Part shown: piece by piece, positions 1-6,378 of the stretch
How positions within the stretch are numbered: position 1 is the first letter of the stretch
Layout of the letters: the number at the start of each line of letters is the position of its first letter
From: Candidatus Bathyarchaeota archaeon
GTDB taxonomy: Archaea > Thermoproteota > Bathyarchaeia > Bathyarchaeales > B26-1
Length of the DNA stretch: 6,379 nucleotides
Reading direction: 5' to 3'
NCBI GenBank assembly: GCA_018396795.1
Contig: JAGTRH010000078.1
Span: 1-6,379 of the forward strand
Notes under the pieces: generated by a model
The model's input: the letters and a program-made list of their open reading frames with translations, nothing else
Told to the model about the DNA's origin: nothing
Databases searched by the model: none
Program-made: the position numbers and the translations under genes

Positions 1-2
1 CG

Positions 3-707
3 AGCTTAAGAAATTACCTACTGCCCCTAGAGATAATCTATAGGAATGGCCTCCCAGAGGGCTCATCAGTTTTCAAGAGACTTGAGCAAGGTCTCATAAC
101 ACTGAAGGATCTAGGCCTAGACCATATGCCAAAGCCTGGCGAAAAACTTTCTAAGCCCATCTTTGATGTTAGCACGAAGCTTGAGGAAGGCGACAGATAC
201 ATTAGTTGGGAAGAGGCTAAAAGGATTGCGGGCCTAACAGACCAAGAGGCTGAGGAGGTTAAAGATATGCTCCTAAAAGTTAACGAAACAATAACAGAGA
301 TAGCTGGAAAAGCTAAGCTAGTGAACGAGGATGGAAAGATAGAACTTGCCTTTGATCCAAATAGGCGGTTGATGGTTGTGGATGTTGTTGGAACATTGGA
401 TGAATGCAGGTTTACATATAAGGGGGTTCATGTGAGTAAGGAGGTTGCTCGCATATATTACAGGAGGACAGAGTGGGCTAGCGAGGTTGAGGAAGCAAAG
501 AAAAAGGCTAGGGAGCTGGGCATAGAGAACTGGAAGATCTTAGTGAAGCTTATGCCACCTAAACTGGAGCCTAAGCTAAAGGCCTTAATAAGCCAGATGT
601 ATATGGCTGCTGCAAATGAGATGACTGGAAAAGGATTCTTCAACGTGCCAAGACTAGTAGACATACTCGAGGATATTCAAAGTATGCTTCAGCAACTTAA
701 ACCCTAG
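3..707 (+). CDS. purC: Phosphoribosylaminoimidazole-succinocarboxamide synthase (SAICAR synthetase), 5' end outside the window
   Basis: PurC joins aspartate to CAIR using ATP to give SAICAR in de novo purine synthesis in the cytoplasm. The frame is open from the left edge, so the N-terminus with the ATP-binding glycine-rich part is missing; 234 residues are visible. Visible residues 7-21 (LPLEIIYRNGLPEGS) match SAICAR synthetase signature 1, with one extra residue before the Gly-Ser. Residues 52-61 (PIFDVSTKLE) match the conserved P-I-F-x-x-S-T-K block. D110-x-K112-I-E114 corresponds to signature 2 (D-x-K-x-E), and D133 to R136 fits the following D-x-x-R element. The C-terminal part is helical and charged, as in the family. 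The ATG at 126 lies inside the conserved core and is not the start. The short insert and altered spacing look like the archaeal subtype. No purine gene follows; the next gene is 246 bases away. The family call is secure. Confidence 0.93.
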   Translation, partial: SLRNYLLPLEIIYRNGLPEGSSVFKRLEQGLITLKDLGLDHMPKPGEKLSKPIFDVSTKLEEGDRYISWEEAKRIAGLTDQEAEEVKDMLLKVNETITEIAGKAKLVNEDGKIELAFDPNRRLMVVDVVGTLDECRFTYKGVHVSKEVARIYYRRTEWASEVEEAKKKARELGIENWKILVKLMPPKLEPKLKALISQMYMAAANEMTGKGFFNVPRLVDILEDIQSMLQQLKP

Positions 708-953
708 CAATCTTTCATTCAATGCGATTATTTCACTCAAGGGAATCAATTAACTCTCGCTTCATGTTTTCCTCAAACAATTCAACTCTCGAATCTTGAT
801 TAATTAATATTCGACGTGCTCCATTTTTAAAGCTAGCATAAGAGAAAACCCCAAAAAGAAGTATGCAGTTAAAGCATGTCTTGGAGAAAAACTAAATTTT
901 GAGAAGAATTATATCAATCTTAGCTTATAGTTTTTTGGGATGGTGCTTATAAC
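708..953. other. Intergenic gap between purC and the phosphorylase gene
   Basis: This 246-base AT-rich gap has no plus-strand gene. On the minus strand a frame is open from about 885 down to a TGA at 733-735. Its last 29 codons read like real protein (for example ILINQDSRVELFEEN), but the only ATG, at 763-765, leaves ten residues. It may be the decayed end of a lost gene or chance. The right end holds the promoter candidate for the downstream gene. I see no clear terminator hairpin behind purC. Confidence 0.4.
907..915 (+). promoter_or_regulatory. Candidate archaeal TATA box for the phosphorylase-kinase unit
   Basis: The stretch aattatatc is preceded by a purine-rich gagaag, resembling a BRE plus TATA element. 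Transcription starting about 25 bases downstream would give a leader of roughly 20 bases before the TTG at 954, enough to include the ggatggtg ribosome site. The surrounding DNA is AT-rich, so chance matches are likely. Confidence 0.3.
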
Positions 954-2636
954 TTGATTAAATTTGTGGAGAGACTAATGAAGCAGAAGATCGCCTACTT
1001 CACAATGGAGGTTGCGTTGTCAAATAATATGCGCACTTATAGTGGGGGATTAGGTGTTTTAGCCGGTGACGTGATAAGGTCAAGTGCTGACCTAAATATA
1101 CCGCTGGTAGCGGTTACATTGATTAGTAGGAAGGGCTATTTTAGGCAGGAACTGACAATGGATGGAGGTCAGATTGAACATCCAGACATATGGAACCCTT
1201 CAGACTTCCTCCAGCCATTACCAGAAAAAATTAGTGTCGAAATCGAGGGCAGGGAAGTTCGCGTTAAAGCTTGGTTATATACGGTTAGGGGCGCTACTGG
1301 CAACGTGGTTCCAGTATACTTCCTTGACACGGATGTTGAGGGGAATTTGCCGGAAGATAGGGAGATTACATCATATCTTTATGGTGGCGATGAGAGATAC
1401 CGCCTTAAGCAAGAGATAGTTTTAGGCGTTGGCGGAGTTAGAATGCTGGATAAGCTAGGCGTGGATGTGCGTAAATATCACATGAACGAGGGGCACTCAA
1501 GTCTCCTAGCCCTTGAATTACTGCGTAAATATGACATGGACATCAATAGGGTTAGAAGCATGTGCATCTTTACAACGCATACGCCAGTTGAAGCCGCTCA
1601 CGACAAATTCCCATACAACCTTGTCCAAGATGTTCTAGGAGAGATCATACCGTTTAATGTTTTAAGTAGACTGGGTGGCGAGGATAGACTGAATATGACG
1701 CTTCTCGCTCTAAACCTAAGCGACTACATTAACGGCGTCTCTAAAAGACACAAAGTTGTTTCAAAGGAGATGTTTCCAAGCTACGAGATTCAAGCCATAA
1801 CAAACGGCGTCCACTCATATACATGGACATACGAAAGCTTTAGGAGGCTATATGACAGGTATTTGCCAGGATGGGCCCACGAGCCAGAATTACTCGTTAG
1901 AGTAGACATAATTCCAGACGATGAGATATGGCAGGCCCACATGGAGGCCAAGAGAAAACTCATAGACTACGTTAACGATGTAGCTGGCACTAGGATGAAT
2001 TATCTAACATTAACCATCGGGTTCGCTAGAAGAGCCACGGCCTACAAGAGACACACCCTAATATTTTCAGACCTAAATAGGTTAAGAAGGGTGAACAAGA
2101 GAGGAAGAATGCAGTTGATTTTCGCTGGGAAGGCTCACCCGAAAGATGAGTCCGGAAAGAGAATGATTGAGGAAATATTTAGATATAAAAGCATCCTTAA
2201 AGACGAGATTGAAATCGGGTATCTTCAGAATTACGATGTTGAGATTGCAGCTAATCTCATTTCAGGTGTTGATGTATGGTTGAACACGCCTTTGCCGCCT
2301 CTTGAGGCTTCAGGCACAAGCGGCATGAAGGCCGCCCATAACGGCGTGATAAACTTTAGCGTTTTGGACGGCTGGTGGATTGAGGGCTGGATGGAAGGCG
2401 TTACTGGATGGGCTATCGGCCCAACACCTGAAGAACGGAGGCGTATGCCTCTAGAGGAGCAGCTGGTGAGGGAGCTGGATGACCTCTACGGGAAATTAGA
2501 GTACGTAATCATCCCATTATATTATGGGCGGAGAGACGAGTGGATAAAGATTATGGAGAACTCTATAGGGAAGCTCGCATCCCACTTCAACAGCCACAGA
2601 ATGATGCACAGATACGTGACCGAAGCATACCTATAA
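954..2636 (+). CDS. glgP: Alpha-glucan phosphorylase (glycogen/maltodextrin phosphorylase, GT35), short form
   Basis: This enzyme splits alpha-1,4-glucan with phosphate to release glucose 1-phosphate, using pyridoxal phosphate. The 560-residue protein carries the whole GT35 core: KIAYFTMEVAL and YSGGLGVLAGD near the N-terminus (residues 12-39), HMNEGHS (176-182), THTPVEAAHDKF (208-219), ITNGVHS (282-288), TIGFARRATAYKR (354-366), GKAHPKDESG (392-401), and the PLP site EASGTSGMKAAHNG (451-464) with K459 as the Schiff-base lysine. It starts directly at the catalytic core, so it is the short type without the extra N-terminal domain seen in the roughly 850-residue actinobacterial relatives. The TTG at 954 has GGTG 8 bases upstream. 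An ATG at 978, with GGAG upstream, would give MKQKIAYF and is a credible alternative start. The next gene lies 35 bases downstream and is probably co-transcribed. Family certain; physiological glucan substrate (glycogen or maltodextrin) not determined. Confidence 0.94.
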   Translation: MIKFVERLMKQKIAYFTMEVALSNNMRTYSGGLGVLAGDVIRSSADLNIPLVAVTLISRKGYFRQELTMDGGQIEHPDIWNPSDFLQPLPEKISVEIEGREVRVKAWLYTVRGATGNVVPVYFLDTDVEGNLPEDREITSYLYGGDERYRLKQEIVLGVGGVRMLDKLGVDVRKYHMNEGHSSLLALELLRKYDMDINRVRSMCIFTTHTPVEAAHDKFPYNLVQDVLGEIIPFNVLSRLGGEDRLNMTLLALNLSDYINGVSKRHKVVSKEMFPSYEIQAITNGVHSYTWTYESFRRLYDRYLPGWAHEPELLVRVDIIPDDEIWQAHMEAKRKLIDYVNDVAGTRMNYLTLTIGFARRATAYKRHTLIFSDLNRLRRVNKRGRMQLIFAGKAHPKDESGKRMIEEIFRYKSILKDEIEIGYLQNYDVEIAANLISGVDVWLNTPLPPLEASGTSGMKAAHNGVINFSVLDGWWIEGWMEGVTGWAIGPTPEERRRMPLEEQLVRELDDLYGKLEYVIIPLYYGRRDEWIKIMENSIGKLASHFNSHRMMHRYVTEAYL

Positions 2637-2658
2637 ATGTCTTGAACATAGAATTTTT

Positions 2659-2665
2659 AGGAGGT
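2659..2665 (+). promoter_or_regulatory. Shine-Dalgarno site AGGAGGT fixing the kinase start
   Basis: AGGAGGT ends six bases before the TTG at 2672. It decides the start of the kinase gene: the longer frame opening at GTG 2540 would overlap the phosphorylase gene by 97 bases and lacks such a site. Confidence 0.75.
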
Positions 2666-2671
2666 TTGGGG

Positions 2672-3616
2672 TTGAAGTATGAAGTTAAGCTGGTTTCTAT
2701 CGAAGAGAAGGATGCTTTAATGGAGAGATATGGTGACCGTTTTCTTTATGAGGAGAGGGCTGACATATATGGGTGCTGCATTAAGCTCTTAACAGACATA
2801 AAATATGTAAAAGAGCGTTGGGAAGAGAGCTTCTACCCCATGTCGGCGAGCATCCGTTCCCATGGAAGGCTAGTGGTCACAAATGAGGCTGGCGAGCGGC
2901 AACAAGTTCTCTATGACCCGCTTTCCAAGACGGCTTTCCTAATCAATGTAGATTATTATGGTTGGGTTAAATCCATAGCCTTAAGCATTGCAGGAGACAT
3001 ACTTGAAGACGAGCATGGCATAAATTCTGTTCACGGTGCATGTGTAGACATAGATGGGCGAGGAGTATGTCTGATAGCTCCATCTGGAACGGGTAAGACT
3101 ACGCATACTTATGGGCTTCTGAGGCTTGAAGGTGTGCGAGTTGTCTCAGATGACTGGTTCTTTGTGCGTTTAATGGGCGGTAGAGCTGTGGCATTTGCCT
3201 CTGAGAAAAACTTCTATATCCAAGCGGACATAGCCGATGTTTGGGGTGAGTATCAGAGACTTGTGGACAAGGCGGAGTTTGACTCCATGGGTAGGGCTGT
3301 CGTAAACATAAGATGGATTGTGGGGAAGGGAAGGGTTCTGCCAATGACGACGCTAAAGAAGGCTATTCTGCTTAAGCGGGATCCGGAGGACAAGTCAACA
3401 ATTAATAGGATTTCACCAAGTGAAGCATTAAGATACGTGGAATACACCGGCTTTTGCAATCCACACATGCTAGTCAAAGACGAGCGTAAAACAGACATGA
3501 GGAGAAAATTCTTCGGAGAACTCTTCCGCTCAGTAGAAGAAATCTATATTGTGAATACGTCCGCGCCAATAATGGAAAGCCACAAGGCAATTAAAGAAGC
3601 GATTATGAAGTTATAA
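2672..3616 (+). CDS. HPr kinase/PEP carboxykinase-like P-loop kinase, substrate unknown
   Basis: The 314-residue protein carries a nucleotide-binding core at residues 119-165. SVHGACVDIDGRGV is followed by the Walker A loop APSGTGKTT (136-144, K142) and VVSDDWFF with D160-D161. This is the order and spacing of the HPr kinase/phosphorylase catalytic domain (SVHG, GxSGxGKS, ADD). The loop wording SGTGKTT and the later SEKNFYIQAD (177-186) are closer to PEP carboxykinase. I do not see the HPrK family signature that normally follows the core, and HPr is generally absent from archaea, so phosphorylation of HPr is unlikely. The N-terminal 115 residues (for example FYPMSASIRSHG, YDPLSKTAFLI) form a separate conserved-looking domain I cannot name. 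There is no signal peptide or membrane segment. It follows the glucan phosphorylase by 35 bases with its own strong ribosome site, suggesting joint expression and a job in sugar-phosphate or glycogen metabolism; that link is inference. The start is TTG, chosen by the AGGAGGT site. Confidence 0.8.
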   Translation: MKYEVKLVSIEEKDALMERYGDRFLYEERADIYGCCIKLLTDIKYVKERWEESFYPMSASIRSHGRLVVTNEAGERQQVLYDPLSKTAFLINVDYYGWVKSIALSIAGDILEDEHGINSVHGACVDIDGRGVCLIAPSGTGKTTHTYGLLRLEGVRVVSDDWFFVRLMGGRAVAFASEKNFYIQADIADVWGEYQRLVDKAEFDSMGRAVVNIRWIVGKGRVLPMTTLKKAILLKRDPEDKSTINRISPSEALRYVEYTGFCNPHMLVKDERKTDMRRKFFGELFRSVEEIYIVNTSAPIMESHKAIKEAIMKL

Positions 3617-3765
3617 AGAATGTTTATAGCACACAATAAAATACTTGAGGTTCTCAAAGAAATATCCAGAAATCAAAAGAGTCTAATGCTGCCGGCAAAT
3701 TTTAGTGGAATATGCGTGTTTTCAGTATTGTTGCTTCGCAACTATAAAGCTAAGTTGGTAGCCAT
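3617..3765. other. Convergent intergenic gap with a short plus-strand frame of doubtful reality
   Basis: This is the gap between the kinase and the deoxyhypusine synthase family gene, which face each other. An 85-codon frame starts at ATG 3620, three bases after the kinase stop, but its second half runs antisense through the end of the facing gene. It has no Shine-Dalgarno site other than kinase coding sequence, and its composition becomes Val/Leu/Phe-rich like a shadow frame. The first half (ILEVLKEISRNQKSLMLP) looks more protein-like and could be a remnant. Confidence 0.35.
3726..3746. terminator. Small hairpin between convergent genes, possible bidirectional terminator
   Basis: GTTGC and GCAAC flank a TTC loop (3730-3742), extended by three more pairs after one T/T mismatch. 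AT-rich DNA with short T-runs lies on both sides. Its position between two converging stop codons fits a shared transcription end, but archaeal termination usually depends on T-runs rather than hairpins, so the role is uncertain. Confidence 0.25.
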
Positions 3766-4812
3766 TTATTTTAAATTCTTGAATATCCACGTGAGATCCG
3801 GTGTGTTTTTTCTTTCGTTAATCTTTTCGGCTAGGGCATGTGTAACTATCGGCAAAGCTATCGTCGCATCACAGTAGCACTGTACATTTCTCCCCTCCTT
3901 AGACTCCTTACCCCAGCTTATTGCCTCTTCAAATGTGCAGCCAGATAAGCCGCCCCACTGCGGTGCATCCGTTGTTATTTGAATTGCATATTTATGTGGT
4001 TTAGGTTTACCGTATTTTCCGTCCTCCGTTATGCTGCTGCTAATAGCTGTTAATTGAATGAAATCTTTTGGTACGCCTCCACCTATATATATTACCCCGG
4101 TGTGTTTAGATCTTCTCTTTATCTCGACCATTTGGTCAAAATCCTTCATCTGATCTATCGTTATATCAAATTTTCCTGCGCTTTTTCTTCTATTCAATAT
4201 ATACGCTACGCCATAGGCGCTATCAACTATTGCTGGGCAGAATACTGGCACATTTTTCTCGTAGGCTGCCGCTATAATGCTTTTTATGCCAAGACTTGAA
4301 AGGTACTCGCCAAATAAATGCAGAAATTCCGCTGAAGAATACTTGTAACTTAGATTGAGATTCGCCATAAAATCGGCGATCAAATTTTCCATCTGTTCAT
4401 ACTCTAACTCATCGGCGAAAACATCATAAAATCTATCTATCTTGTATTTTGCAAGATCTTCATCATCAACAAGGTAATGCCCCTGCCAATATGTGCCACC
4501 CATAGCTTCAAGAATATCCTCAGATATATTTGCGCCTGTTGAAACTATAACATCTATGAAGCGCCTTTCAATGAGCCAGTTAACTATCTTCCATTGACCG
4601 GTTGTGCTCATTGAACCTGCATAACCAAAAAATATCGTTACATCATCATTAAGCATATCTTCCCAAACTTTAACAACCTCTCCAATCTTTCTACCTTGAA
4701 AACCCGTCCTTGCCATTTCAGATAATAATTCAGAGATACTCTTGGGCACTCGAACCTCTATCGGTTCGAGTTTCCTTCGAAAATAAGGTGTTTCTCTTTT
4801 TTCTTTAATCAC
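3766..4812 (-). CDS. Deoxyhypusine synthase family protein (DHS, or DHS-like homospermidine synthase)
   Basis: Deoxyhypusine synthase moves the aminobutyl group of spermidine to a lysine of eIF5A (aIF5A in archaea) with NAD; DHS-like relatives (SpeY type) make homospermidine instead. The 348-residue protein has the fold's landmarks: GYAGSMSTTGQ (63-73), VIVSTGANISEDI (88-100) for NAD binding, CPAIVDSAYG (192-201), IYIGGGVPKDF (241-251), and EEAISWGK (295-302), where K302 aligns with the human catalytic Lys329 and W300 with Trp327. The length is normal. Where I expect the acidic residue matching human Asp313, this protein has W286 (DAPQWGGLSG). From memory, that wording and STTGQWKIVNWLIE resemble the DHS-like subgroup more than canonical archaeal DHS. 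The start is GTG, the first possible start after an in-frame TAA, with GGTGGTGG six bases upstream. It appears to be monocistronic. Family certain; choice between the two activities open. Confidence 0.9.
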   Translation of the reverse strand: MIKEKRETPYFRRKLEPIEVRVPKSISELLSEMARTGFQGRKIGEVVKVWEDMLNDDVTIFFGYAGSMSTTGQWKIVNWLIERRFIDVIVSTGANISEDILEAMGGTYWQGHYLVDDEDLAKYKIDRFYDVFADELEYEQMENLIADFMANLNLSYKYSSAEFLHLFGEYLSSLGIKSIIAAAYEKNVPVFCPAIVDSAYGVAYILNRRKSAGKFDITIDQMKDFDQMVEIKRRSKHTGVIYIGGGVPKDFIQLTAISSSITEDGKYGKPKPHKYAIQITTDAPQWGGLSGCTFEEAISWGKESKEGRNVQCYCDATIALPIVTHALAEKINERKNTPDLTWIFKNLK

Positions 4813-4818
4813 TATTTT

Positions 4819-4826
4819 CCACCACC
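4819..4826 (-). promoter_or_regulatory. Ribosome binding site GGTGGTGG supporting the GTG start at 4812
   Basis: On the minus strand GGTGGTGG lies six bases before GTG 4812-4810. An in-frame TAA at 4828-4830 excludes any start further upstream, so site and start support each other. An ATG overlapping this site is in another frame and ends after seven codons. Confidence 0.6.
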
Positions 4827-4888
4827 ATTAATACTTTCAATAACATAATTGAAGTTTTATTTAGGTTTTTAACTAATTTTCGCTCAAT

Positions 4889-4899
4889 CTTATAATATA
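4889..4899 (-). promoter_or_regulatory. Candidate TATA box for the deoxyhypusine synthase family gene
   Basis: The minus strand reads tatattataag here, about 75 bases before the GTG start, in a 161-base gap that is AT-rich and has no gene. Another AT run (gaatatatc) lies about ten bases upstream. Either could be the TATA element; the match is weak evidence in such AT-rich DNA. Confidence 0.28.
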
Positions 4900-4973
4900 C
4901 CTGATATATTCTCCGATTAATTCGCTCTGTTCCAAAATTAAACGTTCTATATGTTAGTTTTTGGACAAGATTG

Positions 4974-5231
4974 TCAACTAAATTTCAGTTTTCCTTTAAG
5001 AAGAAATCTTCTGAGATTTCTTCCAATTAAGTTGTATTGGTTGCTTAATTTTTTCGCTTCATCTCTTGATACACCATATTTAATGATCTCTTTTTCAAAA
5101 TTCTTCTTAACCCTCCAAATTTTCCAATCTAAAACTACCCATATCCACAGTAATTTAGCAATAAGTATAAACAATAAACAAAAAATGTAGAGGAAAGCCG
5201 AGATTAACAGAAAAAAGCGTTTAATTCCCAA
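4974..5231 (-). CDS. Small single-pass membrane protein, function unknown
   Basis: This 85-residue protein has a strongly hydrophobic N-terminal stretch (about residues 6-35, with only K26 charged), then a basic cytoplasm-like tail (WKIWRVKKNFEKE, RNLRRFLLKGKLK). By the positive-inside rule the tail should face the cytoplasm. The tail contains F45-x7-G53-V-S-x-D-x-A59-x-K61-L-S63-x-x-Y66, which aligns without gaps to the neighbour encoded just upstream. No functional family is recognised, but small membrane proteins ending in such a G-[LV]-[PS] helix are, as I recall, common in archaea. The start is TTG with GAAGTGA six bases upstream; there is no other start-like Met in the frame and a TGA lies just upstream. 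It lies 46 bases behind the soluble partner gene on the same strand, so a two-gene operon is likely. The opposite-strand frame here is low-complexity and rejected. Confidence 0.68.
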   Translation of the reverse strand: MGIKRFFLLISAFLYIFCLLFILIAKLLWIWVVLDWKIWRVKKNFEKEIIKYGVSRDEAKKLSNQYNLIGRNLRRFLLKGKLKFS

Positions 5232-5237
5232 AACGTT

Positions 5238-5244
5238 TCACTTC
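5238..5244 (-). promoter_or_regulatory. Ribosome binding site GAAGTGA for the small membrane protein
   Basis: GAAGTGA, a near match to GGAGGTGA, sits six bases before the TTG at 5231. It is the main support for translation of this gene, whose frame has no internal ATG. Confidence 0.5.
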
Positions 5245-5277
5245 TAAAGATGGCGACAAAAACAGCATTCTTTTCTC

Positions 5278-5598
5278 TTAACCTTCTTTTATTTCCTCTT
5301 TTTCACCAGTTTTACTCTTTATCTCCTCTTTAATCTCTTTTTCCTTAGCGGGGCCGATTCTCTTCATTATTTCGCCGAGGTTTGTAAATACGCTAATGTA
5401 GTTTTCTGTCATCTTTAAGGCAGCTTCGGCTGGTAATCCAGATTCGATAAGACCCTTATAGAATGCTCCAGCAGCTTTACCCATTTCTCTGCCAGCTTCC
5501 TCGGAGAATACGCTTGCTATTATTCCCTTAATTAACGCTGGCACCTGAGTTGATAGGACATTAAACACCTCTTTTAGCTCTTCTACATCTTCACTCAT
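5278..5598 (-). CDS. Small soluble helical protein, function unknown, partner of the downstream membrane protein
   Basis: The 106-residue protein has no membrane segment or signal peptide. It is mostly helical: an acidic start (MSEDVEELKEVF), a central amphipathic part (PALIKGIIASVFSEEAGREM, then KAAGAFYKGL), the motif F46-x7-G54-L-P-x-E-x-A60-x-K62-M-T64-x-x-Y67, and a highly charged Lys/Glu tail (from about residue 84) that is probably disordered or coiled coil. No named family is recognised. I recall similar short proteins, with SEEA..MGK..A.FYK and G-L-P-x-E-x-A pieces, as uncharacterised archaeal proteins. The start is ATG 5598, fixed by a perfect GGAGGTGA five bases upstream; a TTG at 5619 would place that site inside the gene. 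The next gene, 46 bases on, encodes a membrane protein with the same motif, which suggests interaction or common origin. Confidence 0.78.
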   Translation of the reverse strand: MSEDVEELKEVFNVLSTQVPALIKGIIASVFSEEAGREMGKAAGAFYKGLIESGLPAEAALKMTENYISVFTNLGEIMKRIGPAKEKEIKEEIKSKTGEKEEIKEG

Positions 5599-5603
5599 GT
5601 AAT

Positions 5604-5611
5604 TCACCTCC
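5604..5611 (-). promoter_or_regulatory. Perfect Shine-Dalgarno site GGAGGTGA for the small soluble protein
   Basis: GGAGGTGA on the minus strand lies five bases before ATG 5598. It is the best ribosome site in the window, pointing to efficient translation of this small gene and excluding the TTG at 5619 as the start. Confidence 0.85.
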
Positions 5612-5652
5612 AACAACAATATACATATGATCCCAGTAGTTTAACCTTGTGG

Positions 5653-5660
5653 ATAAAAAT
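5653..5660 (-). promoter_or_regulatory. Candidate TATA element for the small-protein pair
   Basis: The minus strand reads atttttat here, in the 117-base gap behind the leuA-like gene. A start about 25 bases downstream would leave a leader of about 30 bases carrying the GGAGGTGA site. A T-run just upstream (ttaatttttg, about 5679-5688) could end the leuA-like transcript. Both are weak, position-based suggestions. Confidence 0.25.
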
Positions 5661-5715
5661 GGCCAAAGTTTTGATCACAAAAATTAACAATCAGAATAGG
5701 AGGTCATCAAGAGGA

Positions 5716-6378
5716 TTAAGTTTGGGTTCTTCTAAGTCTTTTTGAGAGGATTTTATTTATACCATTTATCATTGCTTCAACACTTGCCATCACGATATCT
5801 TCCCTTGCACCTCTTGCCGAAACAACATTTCCGTCTCTATCCTCAACCTTTATTATAACCTCGGCTACAGCATCTGAGCCTCCGGTTAAAGCCTCAAGTC
5901 TATATTCAGTTAATCTAACATTAGCTAAGCTATCCGTAATCTTCTGTATTGCCTTAATCGCTGCGTCTACCGGACCAACACCTGTTTCAGCAGCAATATA
6001 CTCTTTACCATCCATAATTAATTTAACTGAAGCTGTCGGAATAACTCTTAAGCCTGTCACAACTGCCAGATCACTTAATTCAACAATTTTTTCCTCAAAG
6101 GTCTTACCCATAACAGCCCTGGCGATGGCAAATAAATCAGCGTCAGTAACAGTCTTACCTTTATCGCCTAGTTCCTTAACGCGTGTTACAATCTCTTTCA
6201 ACTGCTCTTCAGTTGGATGAAATCCAGCCTCTGTAAGTTCAGCCTTAATCCCAAACCTGCCAGCATGCTTTCCAGCTATTAGTTTTCGCTGTCTGCCAAC
6301 AAGTTCAGGGCTGAAGGGTTCAAATGTAATAGGCTTAACAACGACTCCCCTTGTATGTATGCCCGATTCATGTGCAAA
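5716..6378 (-). CDS. leuA: 2-isopropylmalate synthase / citramalate / homocitrate synthase family, C-terminal part
   Basis: These enzymes condense acetyl-CoA with a 2-oxoacid; 2-isopropylmalate synthase opens leucine synthesis. The gene enters from the right edge, so the TIM-barrel catalytic domain is mostly absent; 220 residues are visible. They begin with the end of the catalytic region, HESGIH (3-8), then ELVGRQRKLIAGKHAGRFGI (25-44), the linker, and the C-terminal LeuA dimer domain with ETGVGPVDAA (131-140), GGSDAVAEVIIKVED (166-180) and SARGAREDIVMASVEAMING (187-206). The dimer domain binds the feedback amino acid in LeuA (leucine) and CimA (isoleucine), so regulation by end product is likely. 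It argues against the shorter archaeal homocitrate synthases. LeuA versus CimA cannot be settled from this part. The TTG at 6199-6201 is internal, since conserved sequence continues to the edge. The gene ends 117 bases before the small-protein pair. Confidence 0.9.
   Translation of the reverse strand, partial: FAHESGIHTRGVVVKPITFEPFSPELVGRQRKLIAGKHAGRFGIKAELTEAGFHPTEEQLKEIVTRVKELGDKGKTVTDADLFAIARAVMGKTFEEKIVELSDLAVVTGLRVIPTASVKLIMDGKEYIAAETGVGPVDAAIKAIQKITDSLANVRLTEYRLEALTGGSDAVAEVIIKVEDRDGNVVSARGAREDIVMASVEAMINGINKILSKRLRRTQT

Noticed and set aside
458..664. Minus-strand frame opposite purC
   Set aside because: It is a hydrophobic shadow of the Lys/Glu-rich C-terminal part of PurC.
126..707. 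ATG at 126 as the start of the first gene
   Set aside because: Conserved SAICAR synthetase sequence continues upstream in the same open frame to the left edge.
1162..1419. Plus-strand frame inside the phosphorylase gene
   Set aside because: It is in another frame of a well-conserved GT35 coding region, with no independent support.
2540..2671. GTG at 2540 as the kinase start
   Set aside because: It overlaps the phosphorylase gene by 97 bases and has no good ribosome site; TTG 2672 has AGGAGGT six bases upstream.
3099..3498. Two minus-strand frames opposite the kinase
   Set aside because: They lie opposite the conserved kinase core and look like shadow composition (Pro/Gln/Ser-rich or Ser/Leu-rich).
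4054..4299. Plus-strand frame of 81 codons
   Set aside because: It is antisense within the strongly conserved deoxyhypusine synthase family gene and shows no recognisable protein features.
4951..5190. Plus-strand frame of 79 codons
   Set aside because: It is antisense to the small membrane protein, is rich in Phe/Leu/Ser as complements of Lys/Leu codons tend to be, and has no ribosome site.
5599..5619. TTG at 5619 as the start of the small soluble protein
   Set aside because: The perfect GGAGGTGA would lie inside the gene; ATG 5598 is correctly spaced from it.
5716..6201. A separate gene starting at 6201 containing only the LeuA dimer domain
   Set aside because: The frame stays open to the right edge and encodes the conserved HESGIH and GKHAGR regions of the same enzyme.
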